Below are positions 44,453 through 52,165 of a DNA stretch of 64,000 nucleotides, one piece after another. The stretch is from Promethearchaeota archaeon (GTDB taxonomy: Archaea; Asgardarchaeota; Lokiarchaeia; Sigyniarchaeales; SOKP01): assembly GCA_016840085.1 (NCBI GenBank), contig JAEOTA010000086.1, positions 124,001 through 188,000 on the forward strand, given 5' to 3'. The position numbers and the translations under genes are program-made. Within the stretch, counting starts at the first letter, position 1. Every line of letters begins with the position of its first letter. The notes beneath the pieces are model-generated. The model was not told where the DNA came from and did not search any database. It was given only the letters and a program-made list of their open reading frames with translations.

Positions 44453-45037
44453 TTAATCAGTTTTGGATCCACAATATTGACAAAATTTTAATTCTAATGG
44501 ATAATGTTTTCCGCAATTAGGGCATTTTTTTAGTGAATTCTTAAGAATTTCCCTCCCTAACATTTCAAAAGCTTTTTCTACATTTTCACCTGTTTTTGAG
44601 GATGTACCAAGCATATCTCCTTTAAATTTAAACTTTTCAAATATTTCTAAAGCATCTTCTCTTTTCACTTTTCTTTTTAAATCAATTTTAGCTTCAATTA
44701 ATATTTTTGTTTTAGGAGAATTTGGAACAGAAGAGATAACGTTTATCCAATCATAGAGATCATTTAAAGAATCTTTATTTGACACATCGTATAACATTAA
44801 AGCTCCAGACGCACCAGATACATAAGAAGGGAATAAAAGTCGGAATTTCTTTTCTCCAGCAAAATCCCAAATATTTAGAAGTATTTCTGTATCATCAACC
44901 ACTACTTTTTTCGTTTCAAAATCAACACCAATAGTTGATAATGTAGATATTTCGAATTTACCTGTTGCATACCGGCGGATTAAACTTGTCTTGCCTACAT
45001 TTTTAGCTCCAGCAACAACAACTTTAAATTTTATCAT
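44453..45037 (-). CDS. Ras/Rab-like small GTPase with C-terminal zinc ribbon
   Basis: 194 residues. The G domain has G1 GAKNVGKTS (10-18), a switch-I Thr in STIGVDFETKK (Thr35), G3 WDFAGE (57-62) and G5 SSK (146-148), with the overall RAB/Ras pattern GVDFETKKV and YDVSNKDSL. Two departures stand out: Ras Gln61 is Glu62 here, and G4 (NKxD) reads AKID (116-119), so guanine recognition may be weakened. Residues 172-189 form a zinc ribbon CPNC...CQYC instead of a lipidated tail. Asgard genomes are rich in such GTPases. The ribbon may provide protein or membrane contact in place of prenylation. Confidence 0.85.
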   Translation of the reverse strand: MIKFKVVVAGAKNVGKTSLIRRYATGKFEISTLSTIGVDFETKKVVVDDTEILLNIWDFAGEKKFRLLFPSYVSGASGALMLYDVSNKDSLNDLYDWINVISSVPNSPKTKILIEAKIDLKRKVKREDALEIFEKFKFKGDMLGTSSKTGENVEKAFEMLGREILKNSLKKCPNCGKHYPLELKFCQYCGSKTD

Positions 45038-45122
45038 AACTCTGTTTTAAAATTATATAGAAAAATTATATCTCAATAAATTCAATAATATTATTAATTA
45101 TTGAAATGGTTAAAAATCTTTT

Positions 45123-47432
45123 TTATTGATTTGGTTTGTACTTATATCTACTTATTTTATAAATCTCTTGAGCAATTTTTTTACCAATACTCTCAATTTT
45201 AATTAAATCAGGAATGTCTGCTAAAACTAATTTCTGTAAAGTCTTAAATTCATTCAATAAATTTTTAGCTCGAAGATTATTTACACCTGGAATTCCAGCA
45301 ACAATATATTCTAAAAGATGCGAAGTTTCAATAGGTGCTTTATCAAACCGTATAGAAATTTTATTCTTAGATTCGGACTGTTCTTTTTTTGCCAGTTGAT
45401 ATAAAAACATAGCAGTTTCTTCAGAATTCTCCGTTTTATATACACTTATGCCTAAATTTAGAATAATTGTAGTAATCGCTCCATATAGCGCATTTTCGTT
45501 AATAGTAGATTCATTAAATGGATCACCTTCTAAGATTAATATAGAGCTTTCAAACCTATTCTTTAGATCAAATAATTCATTGAATAATCTTCCATCCTTT
45601 ATTGAATCGATAAAGTCTTGAGCCGTCTTTCTTTCAATACCGACTCTATTTGAAAGCACATAATCCGCAATAGGTAATTGCTCTAATTTTAAGGTTACAC
45701 CCATTAATGAAAGTGTTCTAACAACAGACGATGCTGTCTCTCGATTATCACATATAATTTGGTACTTATTAGCGTCATCTATTTTTTGATTTAGCATTAT
45801 CCCACTTTCTTTTGTCACAAAATCTAAAAGATTTGATTGTCCTGATTTCTCTAATTGTTCCGATTGTTTTATCTTTCCTAAACTATCTCTCATATTTCTT
45901 TCTTTAACTTTTTCTGCCCAATAATATCCCTCATCCCTTGTATCTTCTGCCATTAAGATGTAAACTTTTCCCTCTTTTTTACGCCCAGTACGACCTCGGC
46001 GCTGAATTGCTCGTATAGCACTTGGCACCACATCATAAAAAACAACTAGATCACATTCTGCTATATCTAATCCTTCCTCCGCGACACTTGTTCCTATAAG
46101 AGTGTTATATATCCCTTTTTTAAATTCTTCCAGGATTCTAATTTGCTCTTTCTGAGTTAAACCTTTATCAGAACCTTTTTTAGCTTGCCCTACAAATTTG
46201 TGAGCATTTATTATCTCATCTTTCTCAAAATATCTTACAATGTTATTCACTGAGTCTCTAAAATGACAGAAGACTAATATTCTTGAATTTTTATGATCTT
46301 TAAGTTGAGACCTTAGAATTTTTTTTAATTTCTCAAGTTTGGGATGAACTATACCCTTCGATTGGATTTGATATGTTAGCTCTATTACCCGTTTGATATC
46401 ATTATCTAAAAACAATTCTTTCAAAGATTTATTAGCTAAATTATTTTTTACTTTTTCTTCATTTTTCACGATATAATCTTTTAGAGCATTAATTCCTTGA
46501 GTTTCAAGAAGTTCAAGCATATGAGAGATTCGAATAGCATTAGCCTGTAGTTTTTTAGCGTAAAACATCTCAAACTTTTCACTATCATCTCGTAAGAATG
46601 AAATCTTTCTATTAATAACTGTATTAAGCTGTAAAAGATCTTTCCTCGTTACTTTATTCACATCATAGGAATTGAGTAATTCCTTTTCTTTTAACCATTT
46701 ATAAATATTTTTTAGTTTTTCTTCTAAAATTTTTTTAATCTCTATGAATTCATTAGGAAGCTTAATTTTTATCCATTTATTATCCACATCTTGGATATAT
46801 GGTTTAACATCAACATCATTTTCAGTTCTTATTTCTACATGGTTGATAAATAAATTTTGTTTTATTTCGTTAATTTTTTCTTGAGTAGAACCCGGGCTTG
46901 CTGTTAAACCTAAAATCTGAGGAGTTATTGCACTTTCAATATATTTTTTGGCAATAAAACAATAAGCATAATCACCTATGGCTCTATGACACTCATCAAA
47001 AATGATCAAAGAGACATCTTTTATCGAATAATTTTTAGATATAATATCATTTTGTAATACTTGGGGTGTCATAAAAGCCACACGGAGTTTTTCCCATAAT
47101 ATTTTTCTTTTCACCGGTGGCGTGGTACCTGTTATTGATACTAGTTCATCAGGATTAATCTCGGTTAAACTTAAAAAAGAGTTATAATGTTGCTCTACTA
47201 AAGGTTTTGTTGGAGCTAATAAAATGACTTTAGAATCTGGTATATCAGTTAATTTTTGAACTGTTAGCATTAATGCTATAATTGTTTTCCCTAAACCTGT
47301 AGGAATAACCACTAAACAATTTTTATTTAGGCAATTTATAAAAATGTTTTCTTGATATTTCCGTCGAGAAATTAAATTACTCTTAATTAGGGGATGTGAA
47401 ATGAAATCATTTTTTATTGAGACTGAAATCAC
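45123..47432 (-). CDS. hef: Hef: superfamily-2 helicase fused to XPF/ERCC4 nuclease
   Basis: 769 residues in the classical archaeal Hef layout. The helicase part (1-~510) has motif I PTGLGKT (Lys49), motif II DECHR, motif III LTASPG and motif VI QRRGRTGR. The ERCC4 nuclease part (~560-690) contains GIERKTAQDFIDSI and flanking acidic residues, matching the ERKxxxD active site. The C-terminus has helix-hairpin-helix elements (GIPGVNNLRAKNLL and IESIGKKIAQEI). Hef, the homologue of FANCM/XPF, processes stalled replication forks and branched DNA. The start ATG 47432 lies in an AT-rich region shared with the tRNA upstream. Confidence 0.95.
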   Translation of the reverse strand: MISVSIKNDFISHPLIKSNLISRRKYQENIFINCLNKNCLVVIPTGLGKTIIALMLTVQKLTDIPDSKVILLAPTKPLVEQHYNSFLSLTEINPDELVSITGTTPPVKRKILWEKLRVAFMTPQVLQNDIISKNYSIKDVSLIIFDECHRAIGDYAYCFIAKKYIESAITPQILGLTASPGSTQEKINEIKQNLFINHVEIRTENDVDVKPYIQDVDNKWIKIKLPNEFIEIKKILEEKLKNIYKWLKEKELLNSYDVNKVTRKDLLQLNTVINRKISFLRDDSEKFEMFYAKKLQANAIRISHMLELLETQGINALKDYIVKNEEKVKNNLANKSLKELFLDNDIKRVIELTYQIQSKGIVHPKLEKLKKILRSQLKDHKNSRILVFCHFRDSVNNIVRYFEKDEIINAHKFVGQAKKGSDKGLTQKEQIRILEEFKKGIYNTLIGTSVAEEGLDIAECDLVVFYDVVPSAIRAIQRRGRTGRKKEGKVYILMAEDTRDEGYYWAEKVKERNMRDSLGKIKQSEQLEKSGQSNLLDFVTKESGIMLNQKIDDANKYQIICDNRETASSVVRTLSLMGVTLKLEQLPIADYVLSNRVGIERKTAQDFIDSIKDGRLFNELFDLKNRFESSILILEGDPFNESTINENALYGAITTIILNLGISVYKTENSEETAMFLYQLAKKEQSESKNKISIRFDKAPIETSHLLEYIVAGIPGVNNLRAKNLLNEFKTLQKLVLADIPDLIKIESIGKKIAQEIYKISRYKYKPNQ

Positions 47433-47623
47433 CAGCGTCTCTCATTCTCTATCGGTTCATTATTACATAATTTGAGAAATATATATAAACTAACAGACTT
47501 TATTGGATCTTTAAAAAATTCTTAAATTCTTAAATTAATTTACTAATAATTTAATAAATCATTTTTAGCAATTCAATAAAGTAAAATTTATTTCATATTA
47601 GTCATTAATTTTAATGTCAGTAA

Positions 47624-47727
47624 GCGCGAGTGGTTTAGTGGTTATAACAACACGCTCACACCGTGTATTTCTGTGAAAATTGCTTTATAGATAACGAAGG
47701 TCGGGGGTTCAAATCCCCCCTTGCGCA
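47624..47727 (+). tRNA. tRNA-Val (anticodon CAC) with extra ~31 nt in variable region
   Basis: Acceptor GCGCGAG (47624-47630) pairs with CTTGCGC (47720-47726) with one G-T wobble, followed by discriminator A47727. The D arm is 47633-47648. The anticodon stem ACACG/CGTGT is perfect around loop CTCACAC, giving anticodon CAC. The T arm GGGGG-TTCAAAT-CCCCC (47703-47719) is perfect. Between anticodon stem and T stem there are 36 bases where 5 are normal. The last five (AGGTC) form a standard variable loop, leaving ~31 extra bases (about 47667-47697), which I interpret as a non-canonical archaeal intron, although I could not fold a clean bulge-helix-bulge. No CCA is encoded. Confidence 0.75.
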
Positions 47728-47818
47728 TTTTTCAATCTTGTTAAAAATTCTTTACTCTCTATTAATTTTAAATTTAAATTAACCATTTAATTTTAAATAT
47801 CATTACTTAAAACTAAAA

Positions 47819-48673
47819 TTGAAGAAAACCTGCACTAAATGCCAGAGAACCTTGGATTTAACGCATTTTCGGATATCAAAAGGATATAATAGTAATATCT
47901 GTAGAAAATGTGAATTAAAACAAAAAAATATAAGAAATTTTCAGATTAAGTATAAGATTATTAAAAATTATTTTAATGGAAAATGCAGAGATTGTGAAAC
48001 TAATTATTTGAACCTTCCAGCTTTAGAATTTCACCATCCTGATTTGAGCAAAAAAACTACAACATGGAGGAAACTCAAAGGGCAAAGTTATTCAAATATT
48101 CTTAGCAGACTTTTATATGATAAAGTCCAACTTTTATGCAGAAATTGCCATACTTTAGCAGGAGCCACTACATTTAAATTTTATAAGGAAATTATTCTAA
48201 AATATGATTTTCCTTTAAATGATATTAATAAAAACAATATTCTTGATTCAATAAATAATGAGTTACATCAGTTCCATTTAGATGAGAAATTCAATAACAA
48301 AACTAAATATCACATTTTAAAATGGATTAAGAAAAAATCATTAATTGAACTACTCTATAAGGGTAGTTGTGTTGGGTGTGAAAAAACCAATATTGAAAAC
48401 AATCTACCCGCTTTAATTTTTCATCATTTAGATCAGTTTAAAAAAGATAAAATCTCAAGATGGCAAAAAATCTCAAATTTGAGCATACAAGAAATTATAA
48501 ATTTATTAAAAAAAGAAAAATGTGTTTGTCTATGTGCTAATTGTCATAAATTTATTGAATCAATACAATTTTTAGAACAACAAAACTTAATTATAGGTGA
48601 AAGGAATGCTTTAGAAGTGAAAAGAACGTTTAATCTAATTATCTCAAGAATAGAAAATTTTAATATAATTTAG
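47819..48673 (+). CDS. Tandem HNH-type zinc protein, putative endonuclease
   Basis: 284 residues from a TTG start; no ATG is available upstream in the frame. An N-terminal zinc finger (C5, C8, C28, C31) is followed by two copies of an HNH-like module. Module 1 has C56xxC59, FHH (72-73) and C107xxCH (110-111). Module 2 has C184xxC187, FHH (202-203) and C239xxCH (242-243). PALEFHH and NLPALIFHH mark the two beta-hairpins. Such CxxC/HH/CxxCH proteins are nucleases of homing and mobile elements. The gene lies exactly between tRNA-Val and a second tRNA 3' end (48676-48730), which supports a mobile or homing function. Confidence 0.75.
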   Translation: MKKTCTKCQRTLDLTHFRISKGYNSNICRKCELKQKNIRNFQIKYKIIKNYFNGKCRDCETNYLNLPALEFHHPDLSKKTTTWRKLKGQSYSNILSRLLYDKVQLLCRNCHTLAGATTFKFYKEIILKYDFPLNDINKNNILDSINNELHQFHLDEKFNNKTKYHILKWIKKKSLIELLYKGSCVGCEKTNIENNLPALIFHHLDQFKKDKISRWQKISNLSIQEIINLLKKEKCVCLCANCHKFIESIQFLEQQNLIIGERNALEVKRTFNLIISRIENFNII

Positions 48674-48675
48674 AC

Positions 48676-48730
48676 AGGGGTTCAAAATTCTGAAAATCTA
48701 TTTTGGTGTGAATTGTTCCCTCCTCGCGCA
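48676..48730 (+). pseudogene. Second tRNA 3' end (T-loop core and acceptor), split by 30 nt
   Basis: AGGGGTTCAAA (48676-48686) repeats the tRNA-Val T-arm core. After 30 further bases, T717 and CCCTC (48718-48722), then CTCGCGC (48723-48729) and A48730 complete a tRNA 3' end. CTCGCGC is the perfect complement of the tRNA-Val 5' acceptor GCGCGAG, better than the adjacent CTTGCGC. CCCTC pairs with the upstream GGGGG with one wobble. So this looks like the displaced original 3' end of the tRNA, with the HNH gene inserted before it. The 30-base interruption may be a second intron: TTCA at 48681 pairs with TGAA at 48709, but the splice sites are not clean. Confidence 0.6.
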
Positions 48731-48803
48731 TTTACTTTATTGCCTTTAAAAATCGAAAAAGTTATATGATATTTTGCATTTTTTAAATCTAATTACTGAT
48801 TTT

Positions 48804-49121
48804 ATGGTTAATTCAACCATGTCTAGTTTCTTAGAATCTCGAGAATTACGTAAACTCTATAAGAAAGTAAGAAAAAATATTAAAATTGGATCAATTTTTT
48901 TAACTAGATACGAGAAAGCAAGGATTGTAGGGGCCAGAGCTCTACAAATATCATTTGGGGCTCCAATCTTAGTGGAAAAACCAGTAGATATGATAGATCC
49001 TATTAAAATTGCTCAATTAGAATTAAAATCAAAAATCTTACCTTTAACTATTAGACGAGAAAATCCCAGTGGAGAATACCAAGATATCCCAATAAATAAA
49101 CTAATTTTAAAAAAAGATTAG
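48804..49121 (+). CDS. rpoK: RNA polymerase subunit K (omega/Rpb6)
   Basis: About 105 residues. The RpoK/Rpb6/omega core is LTRYEKARIVGARALQIS followed by GAPILVEKP and DPIKIAQLELKSKILPLTIRR, as in archaeal Rpb6. It stabilises assembly of the RNA polymerase core. An in-frame TTG at 48774 and a second ATG (MSSFLES) near 48819 are alternative starts; MVNSTMSSF at 48804 is chosen. Confidence 0.93.
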   Translation: MVNSTMSSFLESRELRKLYKKVRKNIKIGSIFLTRYEKARIVGARALQISFGAPILVEKPVDMIDPIKIAQLELKSKILPLTIRRENPSGEYQDIPINKLILKKD

Positions 49122-49133
49122 TTATTCTATAAC

Positions 49134-49580
49134 TTATTGAACCCGGTATTTACCTCTCTCAGTTAGGATATAAACACATTTATCCCCAACCATTTCTGAC
49201 TCAATATAACCTTTAGAAATTAAATGATTAAGAATTTCTTCTAATTCTGATTTTTTAAAGCCTGGAATTCCTAATGGTATCCTTGACTGGTTGGCGATTA
49301 TAGCAATTCGTTCTAAAAATAATCTTTTACCCATGAAAGTTTCAAGAATTGTAATTTCATCATTAGAAAGCCTTTCAAATTGATCATGCTCTATAAATCG
49401 TTCTTTTAAAGTCTGAGCAAGATTTCTTGTCTCTGGACTTAATTCTTGTTTTTTAACTTCTACATGTTTAAGTTGAACTAGATCTTTTGCAACTGGTTGT
49501 TTTTGTCCTTCCTCTTTTTCTTGTTCTTTTTCATTCGACAACTGTTCATTTTTATTTTCCATAATATTACCATAAGGCAT
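49134..49580 (-). CDS. Winged-helix-like protein, unknown role
   Basis: 148 residues. The first ~45 are a charged, Gln/Glu/Lys-rich disordered tail. The remainder reads as helices (RNLAQTLKERFIEHD, NDEITILETFMGKRLFLERIAII), then ELEEILNHLISKGYIESEMVGDKCVYILTERGKY, which is a plausible winged helix ending in a wing. It could bind DNA or RNA, or act in RNA polymerase or ribosome contexts given its position between rpoK and a GNAT gene; this is not shown. ATG 49580 is used; MENKNEQL at 49562 is an alternative. Confidence 0.6.
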   Translation of the reverse strand: MPYGNIMENKNEQLSNEKEQEKEEGQKQPVAKDLVQLKHVEVKKQELSPETRNLAQTLKERFIEHDQFERLSNDEITILETFMGKRLFLERIAIIANQSRIPLGIPGFKKSELEEILNHLISKGYIESEMVGDKCVYILTERGKYRVQ

Positions 49581-49607
49581 ATAATTATAAAAATTTATAT
49601 TTAAATA

Positions 49608-50180
49608 ATGAGGAAGGTTTTAACCCTTAGAACTGGGGAAGAAATAATTATAAGACATCTGAAAAAATCAGATGTAGAGGGAGTCTGGAATAATTTTAAT
49701 GAAGTAATAGATGAAGGATTATATTTACCTGTTCTATTTCCTGTCAGAACTCAACTTGAAAAAGAATCATGGTATCATTATATTAAAAAAGAAAATGAAA
49801 TTTGCATTATAGCAGAAAATCCTAAATTGAAACCTCCATTTAATATAATTGGACAATGCGAAATTTCAAATTCCGATTGGGATGCTGCTACTCATGTAGG
49901 TGTCTTAGGTATTATTGTAAAAAAAAAATATCGAGATTTTGGCATTGGTCGAGAAATAATTCAAATAGCTATTAAAGAATCTAAAAAATTAAATAATAAG
50001 GAAAAAATCACTTTAAGTTGTTTTTCAACAAATCAGAGAGCAATATATCTTTATAAAAAATTAGGCTTTAAAATCGTAGGCACAAAAAAAAAACAATTTT
50101 ACATGGAGTCAAACTATTATGATGAAGTTCTCATGGAACTCTGGATTGATGACTTTTTGAGTCACAATATAGAGTCATAA
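49608..50180 (+). CDS. GNAT-family N-acetyltransferase
   Basis: 190 residues. Motif A of the acetyl-CoA binding site is LGIIVKKKYRDFGIGREII (pyrophosphate loop RDFGIG), and motif B is STNQRAIYLYKKLGFKIVG. The opening LRTGEEIIIRHLKKSD is typical of the RimJ/RimL or ribosomal-protein N-acetyltransferase branch. Acceptor unknown. It is divergent from the winged-helix gene, 28 bases between starts, and convergent with the LRR gene. Confidence 0.9.
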   Translation: MRKVLTLRTGEEIIIRHLKKSDVEGVWNNFNEVIDEGLYLPVLFPVRTQLEKESWYHYIKKENEICIIAENPKLKPPFNIIGQCEISNSDWDAATHVGVLGIIVKKKYRDFGIGREIIQIAIKESKKLNNKEKITLSCFSTNQRAIYLYKKLGFKIVGTKKKQFYMESNYYDEVLMELWIDDFLSHNIES

Positions 50181-50193
50181 TATCATTTTAAAT

Positions 50194-51636
50194 CTAAGGG
50201 AACCTAAACCTCTTTTTATATTGATCCCAACTCTTCTTATCTAAAGGATTTTCGTTCAAAAATAGAAAATTCAAATTAGTCAAACTTCTAATACTTTCAT
50301 TTCTAAATTTTGATAAATTATTTCTCCCAATATGAAATATAATTAAATTCTTTAAACCGTCAAAGCCTTCCAGTTCTTCTATGTTGTTGCCATCTAAATA
50401 CAGTTCTTGCAATTCACCTAAAGTATCTAACCCTTCTAATTTTTTAATTCTGTTATTAGACAGTTCTAACTTCTTTAAATTTGTCAAATTGTCAAGAAAT
50501 TCAATTTTTACTATGCAATTATTTGAAAGATATAATCCCTTTAATTTATCACACATCTCCAATCCTTCAATTTGAGAAAGTCTATTATCATTAAAATATA
50601 ACCAAAATAAATTATTTAGTTCTACAAGCCCCCTTATCTTTTCTATGTGGTTGAATGAAAGGTTTAACCTTTTTAAATTCACGAGTGCTTCTAAATTCCT
50701 TATAATTTTTATCAAATTATGACTTAGGTTTAAATCCTCTAACGATACTAAAGAATTCAAATTATCAATTTCTTTTATTAGATTATTATTTAAAGAGAGT
50801 TTTTTTAACTTATTCAAAGATTCTAAGTTTTCTATTATTCTAATTTTGTTATTTGATAAACCTAAGACTTCTAAATCACCTAAATTATTTAGATTCTCTA
50901 TCTTTTCTATTTTATTATTAGATAAATCTAAAGTTTTTAAATTATTTAAAAGATGCAAATTAAGACAACTCGTAAGACTATTTCTTTGCATTACAAGATG
51001 TTCTAAATTACATAGATTACTTAGCCCCTTAATCTCTTTTAGATTCTTTATATTTGAACTCTCACAATTTAATGATATTATCTTTCCTTTTCGTATAGTA
51101 ACAAGAAACCCACATTCATTTTTATAATAATCACTTAAGATTAAATTAATGCAAATCTCAAGAATATTGTCAGGAATAGCATTATTACAATTATAACTAA
51201 AGATCTCTTCAGGAAACTGTTTAACCTTATCTTTAAACCTTTTTTTTATGAAATCTTTCAGGTATTCTATTATAATTCTTCGAGTTTTAAAATTATCAAT
51301 TGAGTTTAAAGTGTGTATTGCATAAATTTTCTGGTCTATATTAATAATTTTTTTTAATGTGTATTCTAAAAGAGGTATAAGCTTTTTATAATCTGAATAT
51401 TTATCCCTTAAAATATTTCCAGCAACTAATTTAATATGGGGATCCTCATCTGAGAGGAATAGCTGTTCTAAAAATTTAAAGTTTTTACAATTATCAATTG
51501 TTCCATAAATTTTTAGTGACTTTTTTCTTATCTTAGGATCATTTGAACCATCAATAAGCTCTCTTAAAAGAGCCAAGCCCTCTTTTGTTCCAATTTGTTT
51601 TAAATTTTCTTTTATATAATCGGGATTAGATAACAT
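50194..51636 (-). CDS. SDS22-like leucine-rich repeat protein
   Basis: 480 residues. The N-terminal ~150 residues are helical and look like HEAT/armadillo repeats (for example LIDGSNDPKIRKKSLKIYG). From ~residue 200 onward run about a dozen leucine-rich repeats of 21-22 residues with the pattern LxxLxxLxLSxNxIxxIEN, the form seen in SDS22/PP1-regulatory proteins of eukaryotes. The repeats end with a cap segment containing NFLFLNENPLDKKSWDQYKK. It has no signal peptide, so it is cytoplasmic and probably a protein-binding scaffold. It is divergently transcribed from actin, 529 bases apart. Confidence 0.88.
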   Translation of the reverse strand: MLSNPDYIKENLKQIGTKEGLALLRELIDGSNDPKIRKKSLKIYGTIDNCKNFKFLEQLFLSDEDPHIKLVAGNILRDKYSDYKKLIPLLEYTLKKIINIDQKIYAIHTLNSIDNFKTRRIIIEYLKDFIKKRFKDKVKQFPEEIFSYNCNNAIPDNILEICINLILSDYYKNECGFLVTIRKGKIISLNCESSNIKNLKEIKGLSNLCNLEHLVMQRNSLTSCLNLHLLNNLKTLDLSNNKIEKIENLNNLGDLEVLGLSNNKIRIIENLESLNKLKKLSLNNNLIKEIDNLNSLVSLEDLNLSHNLIKIIRNLEALVNLKRLNLSFNHIEKIRGLVELNNLFWLYFNDNRLSQIEGLEMCDKLKGLYLSNNCIVKIEFLDNLTNLKKLELSNNRIKKLEGLDTLGELQELYLDGNNIEELEGFDGLKNLIIFHIGRNNLSKFRNESIRSLTNLNFLFLNENPLDKKSWDQYKKRFRFP

Positions 51637-51836
51637 TTGAGCGGAACTAGTTTTAAATCCTAAAAAATTGATAAAAATTTAATATTAAATTCAATACTAT
51701 TAATTTGTAAATTAATACAAATGTCTATACATAAAAAATAATTCAATTCAATTAAATATCTCCAACACATTTAATCCTTCAGTTTTAGTTCTTAAAAATC
51801 CCTTTTTTTATAACAATCTTTTACAAATTCTAAATT

Positions 51837-51870
51837 TTTGATAATAATTTGTTATCAAACCATTATCAAA
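51837..51870. promoter_or_regulatory. Inverted repeat with third half-site upstream of actin
   Basis: TTTGATAA (51837-51844) and TTATCAAA (51852-51859) are perfect 8-bp inverted arms with a 7-base spacer. A third copy, TTATCAAA (51863-51870), follows 11 bases, one helical turn, after the second. This arrangement suits binding of a dimeric regulator plus a further subunit. It lies ~200 bases from the LRR start and ~300 from actin. Confidence 0.35.
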
Positions 51871-51986
51871 TGGAATTAAATGATATCTCTGATGGACTTA
51901 TTTGCAAATCCGAAATAATTAGAAATTTTAATTTCGTTTATATATTGCTTATGTAAACAATACATTTTCTTTAAGGTTTAAAAAAA

Positions 51987-51996
51987 TTTATAAATA
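51987..51996 (+). promoter_or_regulatory. Candidate TATA box of the actin gene
   Basis: TTTATAAATA lies after an A-rich stretch that could act as a BRE-like purine block. If used, transcription would begin near 52020 and leave a leader of about 140 bases before the actin ATG. Other AT-rich stretches nearer the start are less TATA-like. Confidence 0.3.
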
Positions 51997-52165
51997 CATA
52001 ATTTATTAGATTATTAAATTTTGTATTTTACACATTAATTGTACCTTAAAAATACAATTTTTTGATAAAACATAAAAATTAAAATTACCACATGTAATAT
52101 AAAATATACATCTAAAAATAAAATCCAAATAAATCAAAATTAAAAATATAGGCTGATAATAAAAT

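Larger units (their letters stand above)
51637..52165. other. Long divergent intergenic region between LRR and actin genes
   Basis: The 529-base gap is one of the longest in the window. It is very AT-rich and contains no convincing reading frame or RNA gene that I can see. It does hold an inverted repeat (51837-51859) plus an extra half-site, and a TATA-like sequence (51987-51996). It probably carries the promoters of both genes and a long actin leader. Confidence 0.6.

Noticed and set aside
47667..47702. A class II tRNA long variable arm
   Set aside because: The anticodon CAC is valine, not serine or leucine, and the 36 bases do not form a single strong hairpin of the usual class II size.
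48676..48730. An independent, functional tRNA gene at the distal 3' end
   Set aside because: No D arm or anticodon arm is present nearby; only the T-arm core and acceptor 3' strand are found, and they are split by 30 bases.
50194..51636. The repeated short motifs in this region as a possible CRISPR or DNA repeat array
   Set aside because: The periodicity of ~66 bases comes from leucine-rich repeat codons; the DNA units diverge and have no spacer structure.
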